DNA of 64,000 nucleotides, taken from NCBI GenBank assembly GCA_020881915.1, contig JAJFPB010000009.1, forward strand, positions 2,604,001 to 2,668,000. Reading direction: 5' to 3'. How positions within the stretch are numbered: position 1 is the first letter of the stretch; every line of letters starts with the position of its first letter. The notes under the pieces are model-generated. The model was not told where the DNA came from. It ran no database searches and saw only the letters and a program-made list of their open reading frames with translations. Of this stretch, positions 21,886 through 32,110 are shown piece after piece. The position numbers were made by a program, and so were the translations under genes. The stretch is from Paramyrothecium sp. XJ0827 (Eukaryota > Ascomycota > Sordariomycetes > Hypocreales > Stachybotryaceae).

Positions 21886-22722
21886 AATGTCGATCGGAAA
21901 CCCGACAGAAGAGTTAAATTAAGGTCGATTTAGGTACTAGTTATCAACTTAAACACTGTTTCTTTTGCGATTCAAGGTGCCTAAGTGGAGAAGGATAAGG
22001 GCATGTGATAAATACCTTTTGCGTCTGCCCTTCTTACATCCCTTTAAATTTGAAGGTCTCCTCAAATTCGGTGTTCTTGCGGACTCATTGCCGCAAATAA
22101 AAGAGATTGCGCCATTTTGTCCCCCGGTCACCTCATTCTGCCCCGAGCCCTATTGCATGATTCTCAAGGCATGATGCGGCCCCTAGAATTACAGCAGATT
22201 CTGCTTAGGGTTCGAGCTGGTCATGGATCTTTGATAAGAATTGCCTCTTTCAGTAACTTCACTGATTTGGATATTTGCTGCATTATTAATCAGCACTTTT
22301 ACATGCATCACCCGCTGCCACCTTGCAATCACCGACCTCGTGTTGCTTAAAATCTGCCACGAAGCCCGTCATTGTAGGGAATATGAGAATTATTATCTCA
22401 AAGAGTTCTTACTTTCGTGCATTCTTGTAAGACCTGTTGAACGAAGCACGCCGTAGACGCGTGATCTCTTACAAATGATCCTCTTACAAATGATCAAGTG
22501 TCGAGTCTCTGGAACGGAATCCTGGGGCGCTTGAGGTTCATCTGATGTAGTCCTACCGGAAGTTGTGGGCGAGAAGGCTGTACTGTCCAAGTTGAAGTGA
22601 GGTCAACAGGAACACTTATTCAATAATGAATACATTGCCATGGCTTCCTCCACTGAAACCATATTAGAAATAACTAAATACAAACTGATGCATTTCATGG
22701 TTACCTAATTTCGTATTAGAGT
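21886..22722. other. Intergenic region, nothing recognised
   Basis: About 0.8 kb between the converging repeat-peptide and hydrolase genes; it has short frames only. A short direct duplication, CTTACAAATGATC, occurs twice near 22469-22496. Confidence 0.45.
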
Positions 22723-23679
22723 CTAGAGCTGAAGAAACAACAGAACTTGCTGTGCAAAGTGAGTCGCATATTGGAAAAGGAAACCATGGCCGCTGTTGGG
22801 GTAAATAATGAGCTGGCCATTGGGAACTGCCTGCTGAATAAGGTAACTGTTCGAGGTCGGGATCATGTAGTCGTCCTGTTGCACAATGTTAACATACATT
22901 CGAATTTTAAAGCCGGTTCGAATACCTACATGTCCATTGGCCACCAACACAGGGATCTTTAAATCTTGCAGACGATCGTAAGCGCCCTCGAGACCTTGGC
23001 TTGTCTCCGATTGAGTAAAGGCTTGGCCCTGCTTCACCTGTGCCAAAAGTCCTTTGCCCTGATCACGGAAACCATTGCTAAGCCACTCAGCAGGTGTCTC
23101 GCCACTGGTGGCCTCACTGCGTTCGTGAATTCGGGCCCACCAGGCTTCGGTGGCAGCATTTCCCTCCCTGTTCTTGGGGAAGAACAGAGTCTTGAAAACA
23201 TCAACGTTGACATTCTGCACACCGGCCACGGATCCAACATCATCGTTCGGAGATACGGCAAGATTAGGTCCGTAGCTTGTTCCAGTGCCAGTGAGAATCA
23301 GTTTGCGAATCTTGACCTTGGTAGGATCCGCGTTGAGTGCAATTATCTGAGCAACATAGCCGCCGAGACTGAAGCCAAGAAGATCTACCTCGGTCTCCCC
23401 GATGAGCTCCAAAAATTGAATGATATCCGCTGCAGACTGGCGAATCGTGGTAGCCACTTCACCAGTGCTTAGTCCAACTCCAGCATAATCAACAGTGATT
23501 ATAGGTCGACTGGCGGCGAGACTGTTGATGAACAGTGGGTCCCACTTATCCATGACTCCGCGGAAGTGAATCAAGAGGACTAGAGGGGTGCCAAACCCCG
23601 TACCGAGACGTCGATAAGCAAACCGAGCCCCGTTTGGTGCTTCGACATACTTTGTTGGTGCTGTCTGTTGGGTGGACAT
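22723..23679 (-). CDS. Alpha/beta hydrolase
   Basis: The frame is open for 318 residues, but a 54-bp in-frame intron (22929-22876, GTAGGT donor, CAACAG acceptor) is likely. Removing it joins LVANGH to DDYMIPTSNSY, the usual acid-loop motif of the family, and gives 300 residues in two exons (23679-22930, 22875-22723). Fold landmarks: PLVLLIHFRG (oxyanion strand), then the nucleophile elbow LLGFSLGGYVAQ (Gly-x-Ser-x-Gly), DDYMIP with the acidic residue, and the catalytic His in NSGHGFLFQ near the C-terminus. No signal peptide is present, so it is probably cytosolic. The closest fungal relatives are uncharacterised hydrolases similar to bacterial haloperoxidases/esterases. It is the next gene after the repeat-peptide gene, transcribed toward it; membership in the same cluster is possible but unproven. 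Confidence 0.88.
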   Translation of the reverse strand: MSTQQTAPTKYVEAPNGARFAYRRLGTGFGTPLVLLIHFRGVMDKWDPLFINSLAASRPIITVDYAGVGLSTGEVATTIRQSAADIIQFLELIGETEVDLLGFSLGGYVAQIIALNADPTKVKIRKLILTGTGTSYGPNLAVSPNDDVGSVAGVQNVNVDVFKTLFFPKNREGNAATEAWWARIHERSEATSGETPAEWLSNGFRDQGKGLLAQVKQGQAFTQSETSQGLEGAYDRLQDLKIPVLVANGHVGIRTGFKIRMYVNIVQQDDYMIPTSNSYLIQQAVPNGQLIIYPNSGHGFLFQYATHFAQQVLLFLQL

Positions 23680-24700
23680 CTTTGGTAGCCAGCACGTTTC
23701 CTGCTTTTTAAGAGAATGGCTGAATGCAAGTAGTTACGAATTCCGTGGTGTTTGTGTTGATCCATAATTGCAATTTTGACAGGCTAACCGACTCTTAAAT
23801 GAAATACACCGACCAGCAACTGGACGCGACAAGCTCTATATCTACGTCTGTTCACTAATCCATCGGTAAGTGTTTAGTAGGTCCGAGATTGTGATTAGTG
23901 ATCCATTCGACCGATTACAAAACGTCTTCAGGTGACGGAGCCCAGGACACGCCGCCTTGAATGCAGGCGGTTACTAACGTACACACTTCGCTTATTCTTT
24001 AGATTGATTGCATCACGCTTCGCCTATCAGATGTTGAGGAAATACTAATGATGCGGGCAGCTGGATCCTTTTTAGAAGTATTACCATTCTCGGCCTGATT
24101 TGTGATGCGGAGCGAATATTAATCACAGACCAGTCTCTAGACATTCTCACTGATGATTGGCCAAAAGACAGACAACAGCGGGTCTCCTTATGTTCTTGGA
24201 AGTGCGAATCAGAGAAGCCCAAAAGACTACAAGTTATCCAAGTTATCCGGCCAGAATTACTGTGGCCAACAGCCACAGGCTAGATGTTTGATACGTCAGT
24301 ATCGAGTACTTTGTGCGTCACCGCCGGTTGCGGTTGGACTTCATCAAAGATTCTAAGAGTGCTGTCATATTGAAGGATCATACCGATGCAATGCTATATA
24401 TATTGAAGACGCACGAGATGTTAACAAATCGACCTGAGCAACTCAGTTCATTTTCCACCGACCTTGAAGTTGGTGATGGTAAAAACACGAGCGATTTCGC
24501 TAACTTGCTATTAAAGGTACAGCGCAGGCCCAGGAGTCTTCCAGCTTATTGTAGATCCGTAGACGTCGAACCCAAATAATTAGACATCGGAATTTCTATA
24601 CGACTGGGATGCAACCATACCGTTACTGCCCTTCGACTCGGCATCTTTGCCATAGTCACCTCCTTTGTCTTGATCTGCAGTCTGGCATACCTCTGGGTGG
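23680..24700. other. Intergenic region, nothing recognised
   Basis: About 1 kb with small frames only, including the promoter side of the hydrolase gene. Confidence 0.45.
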
Positions 24701-24820
24701 ATGAAGTGCCACAGAAGTGGATGAAGTGCCACAGAAGTGGATGAAGTGCCACAGAAGTGGATGAAGTGCCACAGAAGTGGATGAAGTGCCACAGAAGTGG
24801 ATGAAGTGCCACAGAAGTGG
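24701..24820. repeat. 20-bp minisatellite, six perfect copies
   Basis: Six head-to-tail identical copies of ATGAAGTGCCACAGAAGTGG, with partial extension (GTGG) to the left. The 20-bp unit is not a multiple of three, so the frame read through it rotates; the minus-strand frames spanning it are repeat artefacts. Perfect identity suggests recent expansion, so copy number probably varies between strains. Confidence 0.95.
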
Positions 24821-26732
24821 AATTATGCAATTCGAGACCGTGGGCATTGTGCGAATAGAAGTCTGCAGCAAAGTAATGTGCTGCCTGTGCCTGTCCGGAT
24901 GTTGCCTGACGATCCTTGTTCTTTCTTATCAAAAGAGCTCAATGGTGAACGCCTGAGACCTTAACGTCGGAGTTCTGGTTACAGGTAAGGAGAGTTTTGC
25001 TTGAATAGACATGCCTGCGGCTTTATGAGCCCGTATTTTCCACCCTGCCCTAGTAGCGTCGAAAATAGACATAAGGAGAGACCGTTCCGGATCTGCCGAT
25101 CGTGTTTAATCCTCCGCCCTTTGGTCATTCGGGGGTCACGTAATCAAGGCATTGCGCCCGAATCATAAAGTATACCACACGCAGTGCATGTCCACGAGGC
25201 AAGCCTCCAGAAAGCGATGAATAACGACAGGTCCACATTCCATGTTCATTTCCACAACCCATGCCCTTGTCTGTCTCTACATCCGGCTTCAGTGTCCTCG
25301 GAAAGCTTTTGCAGCGGTGCATGGGTGTGCGTCTTGTGTTTATTTCCCAATTCCCGAATAGGAACATTCAGCTCTATACTTCAACGCCAGCCTGTATTAA
25401 GGAATTTCAAATGACGGAACTGATGGTCGCTGCTTGGAATTTAAATCAGGCCAATACGAGGTCATCTAAAGGATGTTTACGTACCGAATCAGCCATTTCT
25501 ATCCATATCTGTATTTCTGCACCGGGACAGGAAAGTCTAGACTGCCTGACCATGTAAGCCACAACGTTTCCGTTTTATTGCCTGGAGAGAAAAGAAGTGA
25601 CATTTCCAGCTCATCTCGAACGTTTGTCAGGAATATTTTTGGTAGATTATGGCTACTTAAGCGTTGTATTCTTGTCGACCAACCGAGCTGTCGAAATGAG
25701 CAGACATGCATGAAGTACATTGTCATGACGGGCAGCAGTTATGTGCGCTAGGCGCTGATCTTTCTTGGCCAATTTTCTGACATCACGGTTAAATCATGAG
25801 AAGAGACACGGCAGTTGACTTTCCTGCGGGCCTGAACTACGGCTCAAATCTGCATGCAACTCGGTGAATTAGTTATGCAACGTCCAGTGGCCGACTATCA
25901 CCGCCAAGAACTTTGCGCGTACCCTGAGTGAGGCTGACATTGAATACAGACTCGGTAAAGGTTCAGCCATGTCTCAGACGCCTTTACATGATGTGGTCAG
26001 GCTGGGGTTTTCCATGTCATGCAGGCTGTCCAAAGAGGAACCTGCACGGACTCCCCGTTGCAGAATACGACTCTGTTAGTGGCTGCCTGGAATTCTTTAA
26101 ACGGTCCTGCAAAAGGCCTGGGGTTCCCACATTGGGCTCAAGACCGGACCTATCGGATTTGTCGGCTGCTTCAGCATTGTAGGTGTATGCTTATTCGGGT
26201 ACCGACCGCCCGACTTCGACTCGCTCCACCTCCGCGGGAAGCTGAACGCAGCTAGATGCAGTCCCTTCCTCCCAAGCAGAGCCACTTTGGCGCATCGGCC
26301 GGCATCAAAAGAACCAATAGGAAAGAACACCGTTTCTCACAAGGCAGCGCCGTACCAATCACGGCACAGCAAATAGCGCCACAATCTGGTGGAGACGCAC
26401 CCGGGCAAACATGGCGGTGACGGGCCGATCAGGTACGCCCAGCAAAGGTTGCATATGGACCATAGTTGTTATGTGATGTTTAATTTCGTAACGCGCGACG
26501 AATAGCTGAGGCCCCTGCCGCGGCATGATGACGATGCATCGAACAACACCACAGAAAACAGAGCTGAAGTTCTCCAAATTAGGAAGTGCAGCACCATAAC
26601 GCCCACCGTGGTTTCAATATTATGCATGTTCTGCTTCGCGGTTTGCAATATCAACGGTGATGGTTGCAATATCAAATTGATCAATATCACCAACGTGACT
26701 CAAGGAAGCTTCCGGGGCAGGGCTTCTCGAGA
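24821..26732. other. Intergenic region, nothing recognised
   Basis: About 1.9 kb of scattered short frames on both strands with no motif, signal peptide or splice chain that I could follow. Confidence 0.45.
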
Positions 26733-26739
26733 TATAAAT
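26733..26739 (+). promoter_or_regulatory. TATA box of the GLEYA-domain gene
   Basis: TATAAAT about 95 bp upstream of the ATG at 26835, with a CA/CT-rich stretch between them, as in many fungal promoters. Confidence 0.5.
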
Positions 26740-26834
26740 CAGGGTCGATTTCGTGTTCAGACGACACTCGACACATCAACCACAACTCTCCCTTCCTCAG
26801 CACCGTCCTACAGATCCTCCAGGCTCATAACATC

Positions 26835-28034
26835 ATGAAGTACACCTTCCTCGCGGTTGGCCTCGCCAGCATCACAGCCGCCACAGACATTTGTCAGAAC
26901 AACTGTGGTCGTGCCGTCGCTGGAGCAGGTAGAAATCCTGCTTTTGACGCTCGTTCCTCTCTGTGCTCGGCCTTTGTGACGACAACGACAACAGTTACTG
27001 CCCCGTAAGTTTACTCCCGCATTATCTTTTCAGCTGAAACTGACTCAGGTCGTTCTACCTGTAGTCCCACCACTATCACGGGTCCTATCATCTATAATCG
27101 CAATGTCCACGATGAGCGAGCCCCCGAATTGACTGCAGCGGGTCTGAGTGCTGCTGGTCTTACTGCTGCCGGTCTTACTGCCGCTGGACTCACCGCGGCT
27201 GATGCGACCGCGGCTGGTGTTAGCGCTGCTGCCACCGCGGCCGCCGTGACCGGCGAGAAGCCCGCGTATGCCTCTGCTTGCCCCAACGCCGAAGCCTACT
27301 GGAGCGCTTGCCAGTGCATTAGCGGCGTCAAGGCTACCGTTGTGACCGTCACGGCTCCAGGCCCGACGGAGACGGTCGCAGGTCCAACTTGCACCCAGGG
27401 CCTTGAGTACGCCATCTACGGTCCCCTTGATGGGACTGCCCAAAGACAAAACCTTATCGATGCGGTTCCCTTGGGTCATCAGCATATCGATCTTGCACTT
27501 CAATTCTCCGGCGTGGAGCCTGATGTCACAGGTGTCACTCCGTCTATCGGCACAATCGTCCAGTTCACCGATGACTACACTGTTCCTGTCAGCTTATACG
27601 GTAAGACTGGCCCTGCTGGCTCAGAGATGGGTCTCAGCATTGTCTCCCACCGCGGTCATCTCCTGCCCGCCGTGGCAGGCCTCTATACCCTCTTGCTCGA
27701 GACCTCAGACAATGCCGTCTATGCCTGGGTTGGTGATACCGCTGTCTCCGACTGGACCTTAGCCAATCCCTCCGTCAGCCGCTTCTGGCCCCCCGACCCC
27801 GCCGAATCGTACACATATTCATTTGAAGTTCTTGAGGCAGACCTCGGCAAGCCTATTCCATTCCGTATCACTTGGATGAACTACGGCGGCCCCGGAGCAT
27901 TCAGCGCTAGTCTGGTCGACCCTCAGGGCAATGTCATTTTGGGTGCCAACACCCAGAAGAGCCCACTTCTTCTTACTGGTTGCACGGGTATCGATCTTGT
28001 CCCAGATTGGGTGCCCTGGGCCGAAGAGATCTAG
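26835..28034 (+). CDS. Secreted GLEYA-domain (adhesin-like) protein
   Basis: Two exons, 26835-27004 and 27065-28034 (60-bp intron, GTAAGT donor), 379 residues. A signal peptide (MKYTFLAVGLASITAATD) precedes a small Cys-containing region. Next comes an Ala/Gly-rich tract (about residues 75-115) with short repeats of AAGLT, then a second Cys segment (ACPNAEAYWSACQC) and a domain starting CTQGLEYAIYGPLD at about residue 155. The literal GLEYA motif and the following WVGDTA and FRITWMNYGGPGAFS strands match the GLEYA/PA14-like adhesin module, which in fungi binds ligands at the cell surface (yeast flocculin-related). No GPI anchor signal is visible at the C-terminus, so it is probably released or wall-bound by other means. 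Confidence 0.82.
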
Positions 28035-29705
28035 ATGAGTAGATGCGCGGTTACTGTCGCTAGTTCAGATTTGAGGATAGTTTGCGAGACGATCGAAGAG
28101 GTCGCGAGGATCGTTGATAAGCAGAATGGTGAGGTGAGGCAAAAGGGAAACCCAAACAGGAGCTATTAGATAGTTGCATCAGTGAATACACAGCTCTTTT
28201 TCCTCCTGTTGTGAGGGTATGCCGATCCATTATTTCTCTATTGTGTAAGGATAAGTGTATCTTTTTTTAGACTCTCGAGATAGTCACTTGCATGTCGAAA
28301 TGTTGCTGAAAAACTGCATTCGCAAAGGAGCCTAAAACACGGACATTTGGTACAGGGTAGTTGACTTTGACGCGACCTGAGCGGCCTTTCATCCCTTGCG
28401 TCGCGAACATAAATATCCTTCTAGGACGCACTACCCAGACTAAGCTGAAACTTCAGTCAAGAGCCTCGGTTGACACTTGTCATATGAACTACCATCTCAT
28501 AGCAATTTCAAAGGGTTATGAGTTGTCACGTCTGTTTTGTGGTTAGGTATTAGCTTGCAAGCCGGGGTTTGTGTTAGATGATCAAGTAATATCTACATCT
28601 TGGAGAAAGGATCAGCGATGTACACGGAAACATTGTCTGCAAGTCATACTTTAGTTCATCAGATATATGCTAAGCGGGACAGGATTTTCTCCCTCATATC
28701 ATGTCCTTGATATTGGCTCTTCTTTTCTAGAACATGCCAATCTAAGCCCCAATAACATACCTCATGGCTGATTATGCCTCTTAAAGGTTTCCCATCTGTG
28801 TCCAGGCAGAGAGAGTCGGAACTACCAGGAGAGGAAGCAATGCTGATACCTGAGCAATCCTCACGACATCTTTGCCAAACCACTTTTTGAAGCATGAAGA
28901 TGGGTGGCTGAGACCACGAGGCCATGGTCAGATGTTGGACTGTAAGTTCTTAAAACGGCAATGTATGATATACAGCAGCCGATCCCTGTAGCAATCTCTT
29001 TCGCCTGTGCTGACCGTAATTTTGCGGCTCATGAGGCCCGGATACTCGGTCCGCAACCCTGGTGAGCACACAGCCCCGCGACATGGGTGACTTGGTAATA
29101 CGGAAATTTCAATAGGATGACAGGATCATTCCATATGCAAGACGCCCAGATAGTATCTTCTACGCCTGCACTAGCTAGGTAAAGATTCCATCCGAAGCAT
29201 TTGACGAGCTAGTTGATGAAAAGTTCCTCTGAGTGACTGCACCGGGCTAAGTTCCGGTGCATCCGCCAGTCAGGGTGCAGAATTATACTGGCGCTTTCCC
29301 CTACACTGCAAGCCCAGTGTGAATCCTTGCGTCGTGCTACAAGGGTGGCATCACGGTGAGCAAGTAGAAGTTCTGCCATGTTTGAGCTCGGATCAATCGG
29401 CTGTGGAATCTGACAGCACCCATGTGCGTGGCTCACCGAAGCGTTCAAACAATCATGCTAAGGACTAGGTTTCACACAAAGGGTCCCATGGGAGCCATGT
29501 AAATTGAAATAGACACCGACTTTTCATCACGTCCCCAGAGACTTTCAAGCGAGAGAGAGGACTATTTAGCCAGGCTTGTTCTCCCGTCCAGAAGTCAAGA
29601 TTCCCTGAGAGCTCGGCAGCCACCTTCAACACTCAAAAGCTGGTGCTGACTTTCTCCTCTTCCTTTAAAGTCGATTTCCCTTTTCCTTCGGCTCCAAAAG
29701 TCAAC
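28035..29705. other. Intergenic region, nothing recognised
   Basis: About 1.7 kb. Minus-strand frames at 28659-28925 and 29209-29448 have no recognisable content. An AT-rich TATTTA lies near 29563, about 140 bp upstream of the peroxidase ATG, and could serve as its TATA element. Confidence 0.45.
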
Positions 29706-30971
29706 ATGAAGTCAGTTCCTATTTTGGCCGCCGCTCTGGCAGGCGTCAATCTTGCCACGGCTTATCCAGGGATGGGCAAGCAGCTGGAAGACATCCAAAA
29801 TGCTGTCCACAAACGACAAGAAACAAGCACAGAATTGATCGGCGATTTGGAGACACTTGCAGACGAAGATCTCACTGAGACTGGTGCAATTATCAAGGGA
29901 ATCCTTCTCGGAACCGAGCCGGTCATCGTCCACGACCCCAATGAGCAGCCGGTGCCGCCTCCGCTGGGCTCGGAGGAGTGCGCCGCTGATAAGTGCTGCG
30001 TCTGGAAGCATATAGCCGAGGAGATGGAGGCCAGCATGGTCGGCAATGCTCTGCGTTGCAACGATCTCGCCAGAGGGGCTGTGCGTCTTGGTTTCCACGA
30101 TGCTGGAACGTGGTCTCGTAGCACCGGCCGTGGTGGCGGCGCTGATGGCTCCATTGTCCTTGCCAGAGAGTGCGAGGATCGCCCTGAGGATAACAAAGGT
30201 CTCGAGGAAGTCTGCAGCCAGATGCGAGTATGGTACGATAGGTGGAAGGGCTACGGCATTAGTATGGCTGACTTGATTCAAGTCGGGTCTACTGTTGGTG
30301 CTATTGTGTGCCCACTAGGTCCTCGTATGCGACTCTTTGTTGGTCGTAAGGATAGTAGCACCCCTGCTCCTAGGAACATTATGCCCTTCCCTGATCAGTC
30401 TGCCGACGAATTATTGGACTTGTTTGCAGACAAGACTCTCAAGGGTAATGATCTTGTCAACCTTCTCGGCGCTCACACCGTTAGCCAGCAGCGCTTCCAT
30501 AATGTCGCCCGCGCCAAGGATCCCCAAGATAGCACACCTGGCGTCTGGGACGTGCTGTTCTATAACGAGACCATCAACCCCAATGCTCCACAGCGTGTTC
30601 TACGGTTTGAGAGCGACGTGGCATTGGCTAACGACCCTAGAACTGGCCCGCTGTGGCATCAATTTGCCAGGGGAGGCGAGTTTGCACTTGGTTGGGCTCC
30701 TGTAAGTACTTTCCGGGTATTTGAGCATTCCTTTCATTGAAGCTGACCGTCTCCACAGGGATATGCTAGAGCCTATATTCGCGTCAGCATGCTCGGCGTC
30801 TACAACATCAATGACCTTACCGAATGCACTAGTGTGCTTCCCAAGGGAGTGGCATTCAGCGATCTGCCTCCTGATCCAGCTCTATCCAGTTTTCTGAACG
30901 GCAAGAAGCAGGACAAAGAAGCTGCTGATGCTCTATTGGAAGGAGACTTCATTCCCACTCCGGATGCTTAG
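29706..30971 (+). CDS. Secreted class II (AA2) heme peroxidase
   Basis: Two exons, 29706-30701 and 30759-30971 (57-bp intron), 402 residues. A signal peptide (MKSVPILAAALAGVNLATA) is followed by an unusually long acidic pro-region of about 70 residues that contains a Lys-Arg kexin site (HKRQ). The catalytic domain shows the distal site RLGFHDAGTW (Arg127, His131) followed by GGGADGSIV of the distal calcium site, and the proximal heme ligand in NLLGAHTVS (His257). This is the fungal secreted peroxidase family that includes lignin and manganese peroxidases; ascomycete members are diverged and their substrates are mostly unknown. I cannot identify the three acidic residues of a Mn site or the surface Trp of lignin peroxidase with confidence. 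It fits with the laccase and AA8-AA12 enzyme elsewhere in the window as an oxidative lignocellulose or detoxification function. Confidence 0.9.
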
Positions 30972-32041
30972 AGTCATGAAAAGCTTGGGCATTTGGTTCA
31001 TGAGATGGAAGATGGAACAACAATTTGTGTCATAAAAATCTCAATATAATTTCCCAGAAGTCCAAGAGGCTGTCGGCTCACTTGCTTCCACAATCCACGC
31101 TGTCTAATTCACGCCAACTTAGTGTCAAAGAGATGGGAGAAAAGGAAGAATTCAGAAGGTGCAAGATGGTTGAAAGGGTTTGCTGGAGTTATATTCCAGT
31201 ATTATCTTCATAACTAAATCTGCAAGTAGCATGTTTGTCTTCACTCATGCCGAGAATGTTGGTTCTGTACGTGATCATTTTTCCAGCCGGGGTTGCTGCG
31301 AATAAGCACCGGCCACCCAAACGGGAGGACGCCGCAGCCTCCGTTGGTTCCCCATCTTGATTCTCCGCACATCCATCTCCTCTTTCTGCCCTAATTTGCC
31401 ACTAAAGCTCATGACCAACACAAGAGGCTAATAATGGAGAGTAGCACTGTCCCCACGACCGATCCAGAAGTGTTGGCTGCTCGCGCATTGATCAACCGTA
31501 GCACCAAATGGGCTAGCGATCAAGGCTCATAGCCTCTCATGGTCTAAAAGCAGGTAGGTGTCGAGTCGCTTCGTTCCGCGAGACGTATCCCGATCGCGCC
31601 GTTATCTGTGCCTTGCCTGGCGATCTTATAGTTGGAAGCTGCAAAGTTGGCTGTGGTTTCTTCGCATAACAAGAACTACGTATCTCCAATTGTACATATC
31701 GGGGCTTGGCAAAGATCTCACGCTTTCACCTTGTTCTGACGTAACGCGGAACCAAACGAGTATTGCGAATGAACCGATTGGAGGCGGCCTTATCGTTGCT
31801 GTCCTAGTGATAAGGTTGACGCCACGATCAACCCCCCGATCCGGTTCTTGTTAGTGTGCCAATGGTTCTCTTTTCCTCGGCTTTTCTATGACCCTAGGGT
31901 GATGCCTGAGGCAATAGATCTGGCGAATTTAACAATCGTCATTCCTCTCTCTCCCAGTTTCCCCGCTTCTGTCCCTTCCACACCACAGTACAAAATCCAA
32001 AAAAGGGCAATTCTCTAAATACCATCAAGCCATATCTCATC
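30972..32041. other. Intergenic region and metallothionein promoter
   Basis: About 1.1 kb without recognisable coding sequence. The last 100 bp before 32042 are CT-rich then CA-rich (31938-32015), a pattern common upstream of highly expressed fungal genes. Confidence 0.45.
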
Positions 32042-32110
32042 ATGTGCGGAACTGACTGCCAGTGCGGGGCTACTTGCTCGTGCCAGGACTGTCCTAAGCA
32101 TCCGAAGTGA
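32042..32110 (+). CDS. MMT1-type metallothionein (22 residues)
   Basis: A very short frame starting MCGTDCQCGATCSC, 22 residues in all, with six cysteines at positions 2, 6, 8, 12, 14 and 17 and ending in a Lys. Length, cysteine spacing (C-x3-C-x-C-x3-C-x-C-x2-C) and the CGAxCSC core agree with the small fungal metallothioneins, especially the 22-residue MMT1 type of the rice blast fungus, which binds zinc, is highly expressed and is needed for virulence. The upstream CT-rich leader supports real expression. It overlaps a longer minus-strand frame (32015-32374) that has no support. An in-frame stop and no splice signal make the gene complete as it stands. Role inferred: metal binding or redox protection. 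Confidence 0.85.
   Translation: MCGTDCQCGATCSCQDCPKHPK

Noticed and set aside
24546..24932. Minus-strand frames with LLWHFIHFCGTSST repeats
   Set aside because: They are only a translation of the 20-bp minisatellite and lack flanking coding features.
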